Positions 11,320 through 22,400 of a stretch of DNA of 64,000 nucleotides are shown here, one piece after another. The notes under the pieces were generated by a model, which made no database searches, was not told the DNA's origin, and saw only the letters and a list, made by a program, of their open reading frames with translations. Source of the DNA: Tipula vernalis. Its lineage: Eukaryota; Arthropoda; Insecta; Diptera; Tipulidae. The DNA lies in NCBI GenBank assembly GCA_958295665.1, contig OY282558.1, positions 135,740,326-135,804,325 of the forward strand, read 5' to 3'. Position 1 is the stretch's first letter. Every line of letters starts with the position of its first letter. The translations under genes were made by a program, and so were the position numbers.

Positions 11320-11532
11320 TCAGAGATGCATCGTTTAACAGTACTCCTAAAAATGATTTGCAAGAGCCATCCAAGAGGACTTGCAACTTTGTCGTGAGGT
11401 AAGTAGAACTGGTCTGAATTCTTCATTTTGGCATCATCAACATCTGAGCGATATGTAATCTGCCAGGAATTTTTTGTACTCTACTGCCAAATCTCTATCA
11501 GTCTCGAATCTGCGTTACATGTTAAGAAGTCT

Positions 11533-11533
<1 letters not shown>

Positions 11534-11573
<40 letters not shown>
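11534..11573 (-). repeat. (TTA)n tail of the second CR1-group element
   Basis: About 13 trinucleotide units, reading ATT on the element's sense (minus) strand, follow AATAAAAT and mark the 3' end of the element at 11535-15612. Confidence 0.9.
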
Positions 11574-11574
<1 letters not shown>

Positions 11575-11736
11575 TTTTATTGACTAAAGCGTAAGCCGAT
11601 GGCTTTTGTGCATAACATTTTTACAATTTAATAACAAACTTAAAATTAACAATTAACATTTTAAATAAAGTATAACAATGAACAAAACAAACTTCCACTT
11701 ACATAATCAATAATAATTTACAAATATGTACATGTT

Positions 11737-14598
11737 CTATGTTATAGATTTTAACATAACAGTTTTCAATTTAGAAACAGAACTAATATTTTTTAATTCC
11801 ATTGGCAAACTGTTCCAGGTGAGAATCGCCTTTATCAATCCGGAGTTATGGTAAACATTTGTTCTATTTAGTGGCAAATTAATATTCCTTGTGCGTAACG
11901 ATGCAGACAAATTTAATTTATCATACAAGTACGTGGGTATACCTGATTTTATTATACGGAAAATAAACATAGCAGTTCTATAACGGTAAAACTCAAACAA
12001 GTCGCATCCAAGGATTGAGCTCCTAAATTCAGATATATGGTCAAACTTTCTAAGGTCATAGACGTATCTCACACAATTATTAAAAGTAATCTCAAGTAAA
12101 TGTTTTGAGGAACTATCACAATTAGAAAATATCACATCACAATAGGTGAAAATTGGAATAATTAAAGTTTTGACAAGATATATACGTAACTTAACAGGAC
12201 AAAACTTTTTTATTAATCTAAGCGAATATAAGCTATAGTTAACACGCTTACACAGAGAGCTTACATGATCAGTCCATGTAAGAGTAGTATTCAATACTAA
12301 TCCTAGGTTATTAATTGTTGGAACAAATGAGATTATATCATTATTCAAAACGAGCACAGGTTTTATATAATGTACTTTATGTCTAGTTAAAAATAAAGCT
12401 TTACTTTTATTAGGATTAATAGAAAGTGAATTATTACTAGACCATAACGATATCCTATTCAGATCGGCATTAAGTTGTATAATTAAGTCATCCAATGTTA
12501 CCAAATCACCACCAATATATAACTGCAAATTATCAGCATAAAGATGAAATTGACAGTTTAAAATATGCCAAGGTAGGTCATTAATGTAAATAGAAAACAG
12601 TAAAGGGCCTAAAATTGATCCTTGAGGAACTCCAGCAATTACATCACTTAGGTTAGAAAAATCATCACCAAGTTTGACGAACTGTTTCCGGTTACTTAAA
12701 TAAGAATGAAGCAACATAATAGCGGAATCAGAAAACTTATAATACAATTTTAACTTTTGTAGCAATTGCGTATGATTGACACAATCAAAAGCTTTTGAAA
12801 AGTCTAATAAAACTAAAACAACAAAGGAATTACTTTTATCCAAGATAGCAGTTATATCATCAACTATATTTACAAGTGCAGTAGTAGTACTGTGGCCAGA
12901 TTTATATCCTGATTGAAACTTGCATAAAAAATTAAAATTATTAAGATGCTCAAGAATTTGAATTTGTATAATTTTTTCAAGAACCTTGGATAGTGCAGGC
13001 AAAATACTAATTGGACGAATATCACTTATATTATTGATTACATCCTTTTTAGGAATGGGAATAATCGAAGCCACTTTCCACAAATCCGGAAATACAGATT
13101 TAGTCAAGCATTGGTTAATGATGAATGTAATATGTGGTAAAAATAAATCAATAAATAGTTTCAGTATTTTGAAGTTTATCATGTCATATGCCATCACATC
13201 TGATCTAATGACACGGATTGCATTCAACACCATAAGTTCATCTACACAATCAAAAACAAAACCACAATTATCAGAACCAGTAAAATTTAAATCAGGTAAC
13301 GGCAATACCACTAAAGATTCAGAAAGTTTACTAAACCCAGCTAAAATGTCATCAGCGGAAAAGTCAATAACAGCTTCAGTCGAAAAACATGATATACCAA
13401 GCTTTTTTAAATTGTTCCACGTTATTTTAGTATTACTCATATTACCAAAATAAAACCGATTTTTAGCTTGATTAATACACCTGTTTGTTTTATTTCTTAA
13501 ATATTTAAAAGATTTTAAATCAAATTCTGATTTAAATCTTTTATATTTACCATAAGCCAGATCTCTACGCTCCATTAAATTTAAAATAAAAGCATTTAAC
13601 CATGGAGCTGTGCGACACCTCCAAATGCCTTGTTTTCGTGGTACACAATTCCTATCCAACTCTAAGATATTTGAATTAAATACTTTAATAATATCATTTA
13701 CATCATGATAAAAATAAAGATTATTCCAATCTAACGAAGAGAAACCAAGTAAAAAGTCATCATAATTAATTGCCTTGTAATCAGGTACCACAGTATAAGA
13801 AATTTTATCTCTAATACGGCTGAACCTATAACAGGCAAAAATCAAGTCATGATCGGAAATAGCTGGAACAGCAAGTTGACCAAAAGAAATGATATTGTGT
13901 ATATCAGGCTCATGCAAAATAATTAAATCCAAAAGACTGCTATCTAATCTTGTTTGGTTAAAACATAAATAGCTTAAATTATTTAAACTCAAGCAAGCAC
14001 TAAGTTTATTATTAATTAACATATTAAAGTTAAAATCCCCACAACAAATAACTTTTTCATACTGGGATAAGTATTGTGAAAACACAATTTGTAAATTAGT
14101 TATATCATCAGTACCAGCCGGAGGAGGATTATAAATAACTAAAACAAGAATTTTACCAAAACACCCAATGACCTCAGATGCTAAAATTTCAAGTTTGCCC
14201 AAAGTTTCACAAAATAATTTATTGGTTTTTAATGTACTCCTAAAATATATAGTAACCCCACCCCATCGCGTGTTGTTAACTCGATCAAACCGCATTATAT
14301 TATAATTATTAATATGAAGCGACTCGTTTGAAATCTTATCGTCAAGAAAAGTTTCTGTCAAAGCAAGGAAATCAAATTTATATTCATTCAATAAAATAAC
14401 AATATCATTAAAATGTTTTACCAAACTACGGACATTTAAATGGCCAAATTTCAGACATACATTAATATTTACCTGCAAAACATCACCTGTAACAGATTTG
14501 CTCTCAGATTTACAATAATTTAAATTTAATATATTGTTGAATTGACTACAACTGGTTTCCAAAGCTTTACATTTTGAGGCAATGTTGTCCGAAAATTT
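11737..14598 (-). CDS. CR1-group ORF2: endonuclease-RT without an upstream ATG
   Basis: The frame is open from 14598 (after a TAA at 14601-14599) to a stop at 11737, about 950 codons. From the TTG at 14562 it reads 941 residues. The endonuclease begins at FGHLNVRSL (about residue 38) and keeps LTET, CCGDFNFN and ISDHDLIF. The RT has LLDFSKAFDCVNH and GVPQGSILGPLLFSIYIND, but the catalytic box is YADN (12540-12529) instead of YADD. No RNase H follows. The first in-frame ATG comes only around residue 89, inside the endonuclease, so translation must enter from ORF1, from a non-AUG codon, or the start was lost. The frame is -1 relative to ORF1 and overlaps it by 73 bases. Apart from the Asp-to-Asn change it is uninterrupted. 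Confidence 0.85.
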   Translation of the reverse strand, partial: KFSDNIASKCKALETSCSQFNNILNLNYCKSESKSVTGDVLQVNINVCLKFGHLNVRSLVKHFNDIVILLNEYKFDFLALTETFLDDKISNESLHINNYNIMRFDRVNNTRWGGVTIYFRSTLKTNKLFCETLGKLEILASEVIGCFGKILVLVIYNPPPAGTDDITNLQIVFSQYLSQYEKVICCGDFNFNMLINNKLSACLSLNNLSYLCFNQTRLDSSLLDLIILHEPDIHNIISFGQLAVPAISDHDLIFACYRFSRIRDKISYTVVPDYKAINYDDFLLGFSSLDWNNLYFYHDVNDIIKVFNSNILELDRNCVPRKQGIWRCRTAPWLNAFILNLMERRDLAYGKYKRFKSEFDLKSFKYLRNKTNRCINQAKNRFYFGNMSNTKITWNNLKKLGISCFSTEAVIDFSADDILAGFSKLSESLVVLPLPDLNFTGSDNCGFVFDCVDELMVLNAIRVIRSDVMAYDMINFKILKLFIDLFLPHITFIINQCLTKSVFPDLWKVASIIPIPKKDVINNISDIRPISILPALSKVLEKIIQIQILEHLNNFNFLCKFQSGYKSGHSTTTALVNIVDDITAILDKSNSFVVLVLLDFSKAFDCVNHTQLLQKLKLYYKFSDSAIMLLHSYLSNRKQFVKLGDDFSNLSDVIAGVPQGSILGPLLFSIYINDLPWHILNCQFHLYADNLQLYIGGDLVTLDDLIIQLNADLNRISLWSSNNSLSINPNKSKALFLTRHKVHYIKPVLVLNNDIISFVPTINNLGLVLNTTLTWTDHVSSLCKRVNYSLYSLRLIKKFCPVKLRIYLVKTLIIPIFTYCDVIFSNCDSSSKHLLEITFNNCVRYVYDLRKFDHISEFRSSILGCDLFEFYRYRTAMFIFRIIKSGIPTYLYDKLNLSASLRTRNINLPLNRTNVYHNSGLIKAILTWNSLPMELKNISSVSKLKTVMLKSIT

Positions 14599-15458
14599 TT
14601 ATTATAAAATTCCCGAATTTGTACACCTAATGGCCAGGTATCAGGATCAAGCGCCTTAGTTCTAAAGTCACTACTAACCCCCACTTTATAGCATACGTAC
14701 TCCAAAGATTCAAAAACTCGATCTTTAGGAATCAGTTTGAACACTTTGGACTTATCAATGCCCAGGCAAGTTTGCACCATCGATGTAATATCCTGTTCTG
14801 TGGTAGCAGGATCGAACTTAGACACACGTAACCATAGCATAGGAACATTTGCCTTAACACCAAAATCCTCTTCAAATTGCCGAGTACCAAGGATCGGTTT
14901 GGTACTTAGATGTCGGGAACTCCTTTTCTTTTCCTTAGTTTGTGTACTCGAACAGCCAGATACCACCTCAGCAAAAGTACTAATGGGTTCCATATTATTA
15001 TTAAAATTATTTATACTGGAACCAGCAGATACAGCTTTAGTACGTTGCAGGGAAGCTGGTATAGTCGGCACTAAGGATTCATCACCAATCAAACACGCAG
15101 ATACAGCTTTACTAGGTTGCAGGGAAGCTGGTACAGTTGGCGTCAAGGTTTCATCACTAATACACAACTCACATTCATTTAGGCCAACAGCAGAAGCAAT
15201 TGGTTTGTTTGCAATAATATTCTCAGCTACTGATTTAATGGAAATGTCAATTAATTTTTCCAGTTTATTTACATATTGCACATATAAAATTATGCAACTG
15301 TCACAAAACCAACGTATGTTCTCAGAATTATTAATTAATTCGAATGCAGCTTTTCGCAAACCAACACATCTGAAGTGTGCAACTTCTTTGCACAATCCAC
15401 TGCAAACTAAAATGTTCTCACATGCAGTGGGTAAATCACATTTAATGCAATTACTCAT
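14526..15458 (-). CDS. CR1-group ORF1: PHD-finger RNA-binding protein
   Basis: The ORF encodes 310 residues. I chose the ATG at 15458-15456, which directly precedes the zinc finger (the frame is open a little further upstream but only from a TTG). The N-terminus has spaced Cys/His residues of a PHD-like finger: CIKC, then two further Cys, a His-Phe-Arg-Cys and finally WFCDSC. The middle contains two similar copies of a Ser/Ala/Pro-rich segment (LQPSKAVSA and LQRTKAVSA). The C-terminal region (about residues 205-290, LWLRVSKFDPATTEQDI to WPLGVQIREF) resembles the RRM-like domain of such ORF1 proteins. It would coat the element RNA. Its end overlaps the ORF2 frame in the -1 phase, with a possible slippery site at 14598-14592. 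Confidence 0.8.
   Translation of the reverse strand: MSNCIKCDLPTACENILVCSGLCKEVAHFRCVGLRKAAFELINNSENIRWFCDSCIILYVQYVNKLEKLIDISIKSVAENIIANKPIASAVGLNECELCISDETLTPTVPASLQPSKAVSACLIGDESLVPTIPASLQRTKAVSAGSSINNFNNNMEPISTFAEVVSGCSSTQTKEKKRSSRHLSTKPILGTRQFEEDFGVKANVPMLWLRVSKFDPATTEQDITSMVQTCLGIDKSKVFKLIPKDRVFESLEYVCYKVGVSSDFRTKALDPDTWPLGVQIREFYNKNFRTTLPQNVKLWKPVVVNSTIY
14592..14598 (-). promoter_or_regulatory. Candidate -1 frameshift heptamer A AAT TTT
   Basis: In the ORF1 frame the codons read AAA AAT TTT CGG, giving the canonical X XXY YYZ pattern A AAT TTT. The -1 frame is closed by TAA immediately upstream (14601-14599) and open through all of ORF2 afterwards. A slip here would fuse ORF1 to ORF2. 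AT-rich sequence produces such heptamers easily, and no downstream pseudoknot was established. Confidence 0.4.
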
Positions 15459-15859
15459 ATTAAGTAATAACAAGTAAAAATTTATATTATATTTATTATA
15501 CAGTTATTGAATTCACTATTTATTTTTTATTATTATTTTTATTTATTTTTTATTTTTTTTTCAGCAGGAAAATAAATAAAACACGTCCGAATAGTTCAAA
15601 GAATACTTGATTAGTCTTTCCACAGCAGACGTCCGAGTATGGCCCAAAACTGGTTGATGAGATTTAAATGGAAGGCGTACACTGGTGCTGGTTTAAATGG
15701 GAGATCCCCTTATATTTTATGGTTGGCTATGACTTTCCAGTCAGCCGAACGTAATCATTTTTTTTTTTTTTTAAATTTTAAATTAATCGAGCCGCATGTA
15801 ACGCTACAAAACTCGCGGAACGATTTGTTACAGATTTTCTAATAATGTTGCCGTTCATC

Positions 15860-17060
15860 GATGTTATGACTTTTGAGTAAGCCGAAATAAATCCTTTTGA
15901 TCGCTTCGATTGGAACAATTCAAACATCTGGAAATAGAATATGTACAATATATAACTGGTTTTCTGCAAAGGATAAAATTCATTGACTTTATAAAAATAA
16001 AAATAAAATATCGTAACAGCAGACTTACCATTCTACAGGATGTATTTGAAGGGCTGGACTGGGAACTTTTGTTAGTAAATCTATTCATCTATTCTCAACT
16101 TGCACAATCTATTATGAATGAGCCTCTAGCTCAAAACAGATTGTTTAAATATGGGGTTGATGTTTTATTCAAAATTCTTGTAAAGAAATATATTGGTACA
16201 CTGTATCTGAACTCTTCGTTTCGCTGGACGGAATTGAGGAAAAAAGATTCACACTTTTGTTCATTAGAAGAAAGAATTGCAGCCGATGGAGGTGCTCCAA
16301 TTCTCAAAAATGCTGAAGAATGCGAGCAACTTCGTCATCTGTCAGGAACGCCAAAAAAGACCTTGCAGGTCGCACCATTTTGTGGTGGATCCAGCAATAT
16401 TTATACAAATCGTGTAGACTGGGCTTGCGAATGCACATTAATAATAATTTCCTCAATAATAGTTCGATTTCTCGGGTCTTACTACAGGAGGGATCCGCAA
16501 TATTTAGGACAGTAATTTCACTGATATCTGCAATGGAAGCCGACGACTGCACCGACATCAGTTTAGGAAATATAAATGTTTTTAATTCGATGTCATCAGA
16601 GTTTAATCATGATGATATTTCGGTGTTGAACACGAATAGAGCCAACTAAGCCATTTATAGTGATCAAAGAATGGCTTGGAATAAGTCGCAGGCGTTGAAC
16701 TGATTTTCGCTGAGAAATAGGCATTTTGATCCAGAATCGAGCAACGCGTAAGTGAAATGTGGTTTACCAGAACAGTCGCGGATTTTAACAGGCGTTTTCG
16801 GTAACAGTGAAATAATCGAGTTAGTTATTTTTGATCCAAAATCTTGTTGTTCGAGTTCTCTGTAGTGGCTAAGGGATTTGCAGCTGCGTCAATATGTAAC
16901 ATAGTGTAATGCAGATGGTTGCACTTTCTACATTTATTAGTAGAATTACTGCGATGGCAGCATGCCAACCTTGGACGTCCAAAGCAGGAAACTTGAAACA
17001 TCTTTGAATTGTATATTTTCTTTGTATGGTGTACAATATACGTTTATACTGGCATACGGT
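15860..17060 (-). pseudogene. BEL/Pao LTR-retrotransposon gag-pol relic
   Basis: Minus-strand reading shows, in order: a Gag zinc-knuckle region with CRKCNHLHYTMLH (about 16955-16910); an aspartic protease segment TPVKIRDCSGKPHF followed by ALLDSGSK, whose DSGS codons lie at 16739-16728; and, after a gap in other frames, LSSNEQKCESFFLNSV with EFRYSVPI (about 16285-16200), which resembles the segment before the reverse transcriptase in BEL/Pao Pol. Each block is in a different frame or separated by stops, so the copy is dead. LTRs were not identified. Open frames on the plus strand over this stretch have no recognisable domain and are probably antisense chance. Sequence below about 16.1 kb could not be assigned confidently. 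Confidence 0.6.
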
Positions 17061-18690
17061 TTTCAATGCTTTCTAGTTATATGGCTTGTACCGGCTCGAA
17101 GGAAATCATATGCAAATTTAAGAAGATTACACATCGGCGTTTGTTTTGAAACCACTAAAGCAGCTATTTACCAAATTTCGTGTTACTATTTTCAATTCTA
17201 GAATATGAACCTTCCGAATCATGAAGCTATCATTCAAACCACTAACTAAAATGTACTTGGTTCAGAATCTTGGTCATTTTTCACTTTCTACGTAATCATG
17301 TCGTATAATACTGACTTGATTGATCCAGTTTAAAGCAAGGCTCCAGAATCGTAAATTTCCTTTGTTCCCGGAAAATTTCAAGTCTGCCTCTTCCTATCAT
17401 CTTCACAAAGTTCTTCTTTTTGTTTAATTCTAAATTAAATATTTACTTATTTGATTAGTATGCGTATATATGTTAATTAACAAACGGAATCTTTTTTTCT
17501 TGCGTTTTTTGTTTGTTGTTGTATGTGTGCTTGAGCAAAACTTTTTTTTTACTTGTCGTAAAGTTAAACACAGTAAATGAACAGAAAAATTTGTTTTCCA
17601 TAGAATTACGTTTTTGTTGTAGGCAAAAAAAAAAACTTTTTCATAACTCGTCATTTGGAAAAGCTTTTCGGGATTTTTTATTTAACTCACTCGCACAATA
17701 TATGCATATAATTATAAAAAAAAAAATCATAAAAGCTCAAAATTAAAAATGATTTTTATTTGAACGAAGAAGAAAACGCTCGCTTATTTAATTAGCTTTG
17801 AACCATATGTGGGGAGGGTGAGGAATATGTAGATTCGTATATGATGCGATAAAGAGATTTTAACTTTTGTTCAACATATGCGTACATACACATACTTACA
17901 TCGTTTAATTATTTGTCGTTGTCATAATGTCTGATAGGGAAAGCTTTTAAAGTTAAAATTTTGTTTTAATTGAAGCTAATTACATAAAGTGTGTATGTAC
18001 AAAATATAAGTACCACTATATTTAATTATTATTTTTGAACTACATTAGCATTAATTCGTTATTCGTCGAATGTTGAACGTTAATAGGGTCGTGTTGTTGT
18101 TGTTCTTATTACGAAATAATATTCACTCATAATTTTTCATGCAGAATGTATTTTCATTCTCTCTATTTGAATGAAGTGATTTTTTTCATTTTCTCGCATG
18201 TGACAATATGCATCTGTTAAGTTTCCCAGTTTTGTCACATAAAACATGAGTTTTTGTTGTTTTTTAAATCCTATTGTTGTACAGATTTATCTATTTGTGT
18301 ATACTGTAATGAAGAATGTAATGCAGCATGTTGTATGAAAAAGTTTGCAGTATTTTAAACGGTGGGATTATGATAATTCGTCCCATTCATATAGTTCCCT
18401 ATATGGTAACAATTGGCGCATTTAGTGTTTAAAGTATAACATGAATTAGCGAATGAGGAAAATAAAGAACAAATCAGTTCAAATTGATTGCGATGTACAC
18501 GACTTTGTCGGCATGCTTATATTTCAAAATTCCCAAAAACAGAGTTAATTTTGTGCTTTCCTTGGTGTTCTTGATTGTTTAATTACGTCTTAAGTGTAGT
18601 AACCAAAATATTTTAACATTCAGCCGATCGATGATCTCTAATTCTAATTTAACCAATATCAATAAAGTCAATAAATAAAATATAAAGCTT
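17061..18690. other. AT-rich DNA without recognised genes
   Basis: No coding region or known element was recognised. Homopolymer A/T runs are common. The stretch could include more BEL/Pao gag sequence near 17.1-17.4 kb, but no motif supports it. Confidence 0.5.
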
Positions 18691-18960
18691 ATGAGCTTAT
18701 CTCAAGTCAACTCAATTTAACCTAAAACACAATTCTCAAGACAGTCCCTAACTGAACGGATTAATCTCTTACTCAACACCATCGCAATTACCAAATTAAA
18801 TCGTTCTACTCAACGCAAACTCGATGGCCTACTAAATCCCGAAATCAATTCGATTCGACAGATTTGCATGGTCTAACTCAAACAATCACATAGCGCCCAA
18901 AAAAACCCTATACGCAACACCAAATTAACGTGATATCACCACGTGTTAACAACAACTTGG
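18690..18960 (-). repeat. TTGAG-family block, inverted
   Basis: CTCAA/CTCAAC/AACTCAA phrases recur here, the complement of the GTTGAGTT phrases at 5.0-6.1 kb and 31.0-31.45 kb. It directly precedes the 348-bp repeat copy A. Confidence 0.5.
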
Positions 18961-18990
18961 ATTTTGGTCAATTCGTATGGCAGGTACGAG

Positions 18991-19338
18991 GTACCTAATC
19001 CTTTAGAAGTACACATTCCAAAATCTTTTAATTTTCTGCCTTAAAACATTCCAAATTGGACAAATCGTTCTCGACGTACAGGTGAACCTTTAAAAAAAGT
19101 CCGTCTGTCTTCATCCCCAATCCATCTAGAGTTTCCCCAATCTGTTTTTCTAATTTGGATTTTTTCCGCTAATCAAAACTACCTAAATATACCTAAAGAT
19201 TTACCAATTTTATTCAAATGCTAATTTGAAGCGTTGAGTTTAAAGTGAGTTAGGGGTTAATTTGCGGGTTAATTGGGGGTTTAGTAGATTTTAGTGAGCA
19301 CTATATCAATTTTTTACCTCTATGCTGGTTTTAGTTTA
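18991..19338 (+). repeat. 348-bp dispersed repeat, copy A
   Basis: It starts GTACCTAATCC and ends TTTTAGTTTA and closely matches copy B at 23908-24254, roughly nine bases in ten by eye. It contains an A-run followed by GTCCGTCTGTCT and, near its end, GTTGAGTTTAAAGTGAGTT, linking it to the TTGAG family. An I/LOA-type retrotransposon begins immediately after it. Confidence 0.9.
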
Positions 19339-19474
19339 GGGGCACTGACAAGTACTCTACAGAGGGTATGAGGGCTAGCGAGACGGGCGCATCCGGCGCA
19401 TCCCAAAATACCGAGAAGTAATATTCCTGCGGTAGCAGGAATATACCATACAGGTAGGTAAAGGTTAAAAGGTT

Positions 19475-22400
19475 ATGATTAAGATAACTCAAATTAAAAT
19501 TCACCATTATAAGGCTGCTTCGGCAGCTCTGCTCCTCAGGCTGACTAGTTCGGGTGAGGATGTGACACTAATCCAAGAACCTTGGATTAATAACAACAGG
19601 ATCTGTGGCCTCAGAACCAAGGGGTACAAAATTATAACCTCTAGTAAGTCTGGAGAGATCAGATCTTGTATTCTTGGGAAAAAAAATATTAATCTTTACC
19701 TTCTCTCTCAATACAGTAATGGTGACACTACTGCAGTTAGCCTGGAAGTAGGCACTTGTAGATTCTGGCTAGTTTCAGCCTACATGGACCAGGAGAAGGA
19801 CGTTACTCCGGATAACCTGGAGGAGCTGATCCGTGAAGCGGAACAATCAAAGGTAGGCGTGGTACTGGGAGTTGATGGTAATGCGCATCACACTATCTGG
19901 GGAAGCACGGACATTATCAAAAGAGGTGAGCTATTTTTGATTATTTGATGAGTACTAACCATTCAGTGTGTAATATTGGGCGGTAACACAAATTCAGTAC
20001 TAGTAACCGGCAGGAGGTTCTAGACGTGACCCTTGCCTCAAATAATATTCCTCCTATTGTTAGAATTGGAGGGTGGATAAGGAACACTCCTTTTATGATC
20101 ATCGATATTTAACCTGTAGCCTCGATATTCACCCTGCTACCCGGGAAGCCTTCAGGAACCCTAAAAGGACCAACTGGAGCAAATATGGGTAATTATTGGA
20201 GGATTTTAGTGAGGGCTCTGAAGTCCCCGACGATCGTTGGGGAGCTGGGGGACGTGGAAGCTAGCGTTACTAGCACATGCAACCTATCGTGCTGCCTGCC
20301 CACTGGCTCAGCCTTGGGGTAGGCAAAAACCAGTATGGTGGTCCAAGGAACTGGAAACCTATCGTAAGGCTTGCAGGACATCCTTTAATAGAGCCAAAAA
20401 TACAAGGGAGGCTCAGGATTGGGACTGTGATTTTAAACCATTTAAATCGGCTGGTCCAGATCAAATTATACCAATGGAACTTCAAAACAACTTAGTAATT
20501 ATTCTTCCCTACCTGGAAGCTATATTCAAAGGGTGTTTGAAGCTGGGCTATATTCCTAGGTACTGGACGGAGGTCAATGTGGTGTTTATACTGAAAGCGG
20601 GAAAAAGCTCACAAGCCTATTCTAAGGACCTAAGACCAATAACTCTATCATCCTTTCTTTTGAAAACCATGATAAAGCTACTGAATGTTTACATTAGAGA
20701 TAAAATAGGTGCCAGGAAGTGGGCACCGTCTCAGTATGCATTCACAAAGGGTAGATCAGTGGACAATGCTCTGCACGCCTTTGTGTGTACGATTGAGAAA
20801 CAGATTAATTCGAAGGAGTTCTGTTTGGTGGCCTTCCTGGGGATATAGGAGGCGCCTTCAAAAATGTGAAAGCGGAGGCAATCAATTAGGGATTGTCATT
20901 TTTGGAGGTGGACGTTGCTCTGAGAAGGTTAATCAATTATATGCTGGGAAGCAGGATTGTTAGTTCGAAGTTGGGAAACTCCGCCATCAAGAGGCGAGTA
21001 ACTAGGGGAACCCCGCAGTTTTCTCTGGAACATAGTGGTAAACGGGTTACTACTAGAATTGGAGAGAGATGGTATTGAAGTTATCGCTTACGCAGACGAC
21101 CTTGCTTAAGCTGTTACCGGGAAATTCCTGCGCACGATTGTAAACGTAATGCAGAATGCGCTTACCATCATTACAAAATGGGCTGGCAAATGTGGACTTG
21201 GTATTAACCCGTCCAAGACAGAGCTGGTACTCTTCACTAAGAAATACAAAATCCTGGTCGTTGTCCCTCCTACCTTAAATGGCACGAGACTTGCTTTTAC
21301 TGATAGAGCTGGATGTTTGGACATTATCTTAGACAGTAAGCTTACTTGGAGGCCCAACATGTTGGAGAGAATAAACAAAGCTACTATAGCTTTGAACTCC
21401 TGTAGGAACGCCATTGGTCATAGATGGGGTATAAAGCCGGATTTGGTACACTAGCTCTACACCGCTTTAGAAAAACCTGTACTCATGTACGGGGTGGGTG
21501 TTTGGTGGCCAGCTCTGGACAATGCAACTTATAAAAGTAGGATTAAGAGGGTGCAAAGAACGGCCTGTCTGTTTGTTAGCGGGGCATTGAGGTCGACACC
21601 GACAAGTGCCTTAGGGGTTATGTTGCACCTTCTTCCGGTCGACATTTTTGGCAAACAGATGGCGGCAAATACGGCAGCCGTCTCTCAGTAGAGGTGTCTT
21701 AGTACAGGACACTCTACTATCGTTAGATCTTTGAAGGATGAGCTGGCGAATCTTGACTACATTAAACCTACTCTACGCTTCGAGAAGCGATTTCGGACAT
21801 CTTTTCTTCAAGGGAATCCTGGAGGGATAGACCGTTATCGGAAACCGAAGCGTTGCAATTCTTCACAGATGGCTCCAAGCTATACAGCAAAGTAGGAGCT
21901 GGAGTATTCTGTGACAAATTAAATGTAAACATTTCTATTCGTCTCCCTGATTACTGCAGCGTGTACCAATCTGAAGTCGTAGCGATTGAGGAGGTCATGA
22001 CGTGGTTGAAGCATAATGTGGTATCCTCAGATGATATCGCAATTTATGTGGACATTCAAGCGGTGATCCGGTCGCTAGTATGGGTGTCTTTGGCGTCACG
22101 GGTGGTGTTGAGTTGTCACTTATCCCTAAATGAGCTGGGTGAGCATTTCAATATCTAGGTAATCTGGGTCCCAGGACACTAACTCGGGCGTCATGGGGAA
22201 CAGGGCGGATGAACTTGCTAGGCATGGTACGACTCTCCAGCTGCAACCGGAAAGGGCAAGTATGGGGAGGCCTATCACAGCGCTGAGACAAGCACTTGGG
22301 AAGCAGGCACTATCCTCAGCGGAGGAAAAGTGGTCTAACACCCTCACCTGTAAAGTTGCAAGACAAGTTTGGCCAAAGCTGGACTTGGGGCGCACTAGGG

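Larger units (their letters stand above)
7075..11530 (-). mobile_element. Helitron, decayed, minus strand
   Basis: A rolling-circle transposon is recognised from its Rep (HUH-type) and Pif1-like helicase remnants on the minus strand. The 3' terminus fits the Helitron rule: reading the minus strand, a GC-rich hairpin (7104-7094) is followed about 15 bases later by CTAG (7078-7075), then a T, as expected for insertion between A and T. Coding relics extend from 7598 to at least 11319. The 5' end (TC) was not found; the element either stops near 11.53 kb or was cut when the CR1-group element landed there. The coding region is broken by several frameshifts and one internal deletion, so it is not autonomous. 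Confidence 0.85.
11535..15612 (-). mobile_element. CR1-group non-LTR retrotransposon, near full length
   Basis: The element has a short 5' UTR, ORF1 (15458-14526), ORF2 (to 11737), a 3' UTR and a (TTA)n tail. ORF1 carries a PHD-like zinc finger, typical of the CR1 group. The 5' limit is approximate: AGTCTTT next to the tail (11528-11534) recurs at 15613-15619 and could be a 7-bp target-site duplication, but seven bases is weak evidence. A 3' hairpin AAGCC-GAT-GGCTT lies at 11593-11605, about 20 bases from the tail. The family differs from the element at 1-3481. On the 11.5-kb side it abuts the Helitron; on the other side a BEL/Pao relic. Confidence 0.85.

Noticed and set aside
12986..13453. 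Plus-strand open frame inside the second CR1 element
   Set aside because: It is antisense to the reverse transcriptase and has no recognisable domain.
11528..15619. AGTCTTT as a firm target-site duplication of the second CR1 element
   Set aside because: Seven AT-rich bases and an uncertain 5' end are not enough; kept only as a hint.
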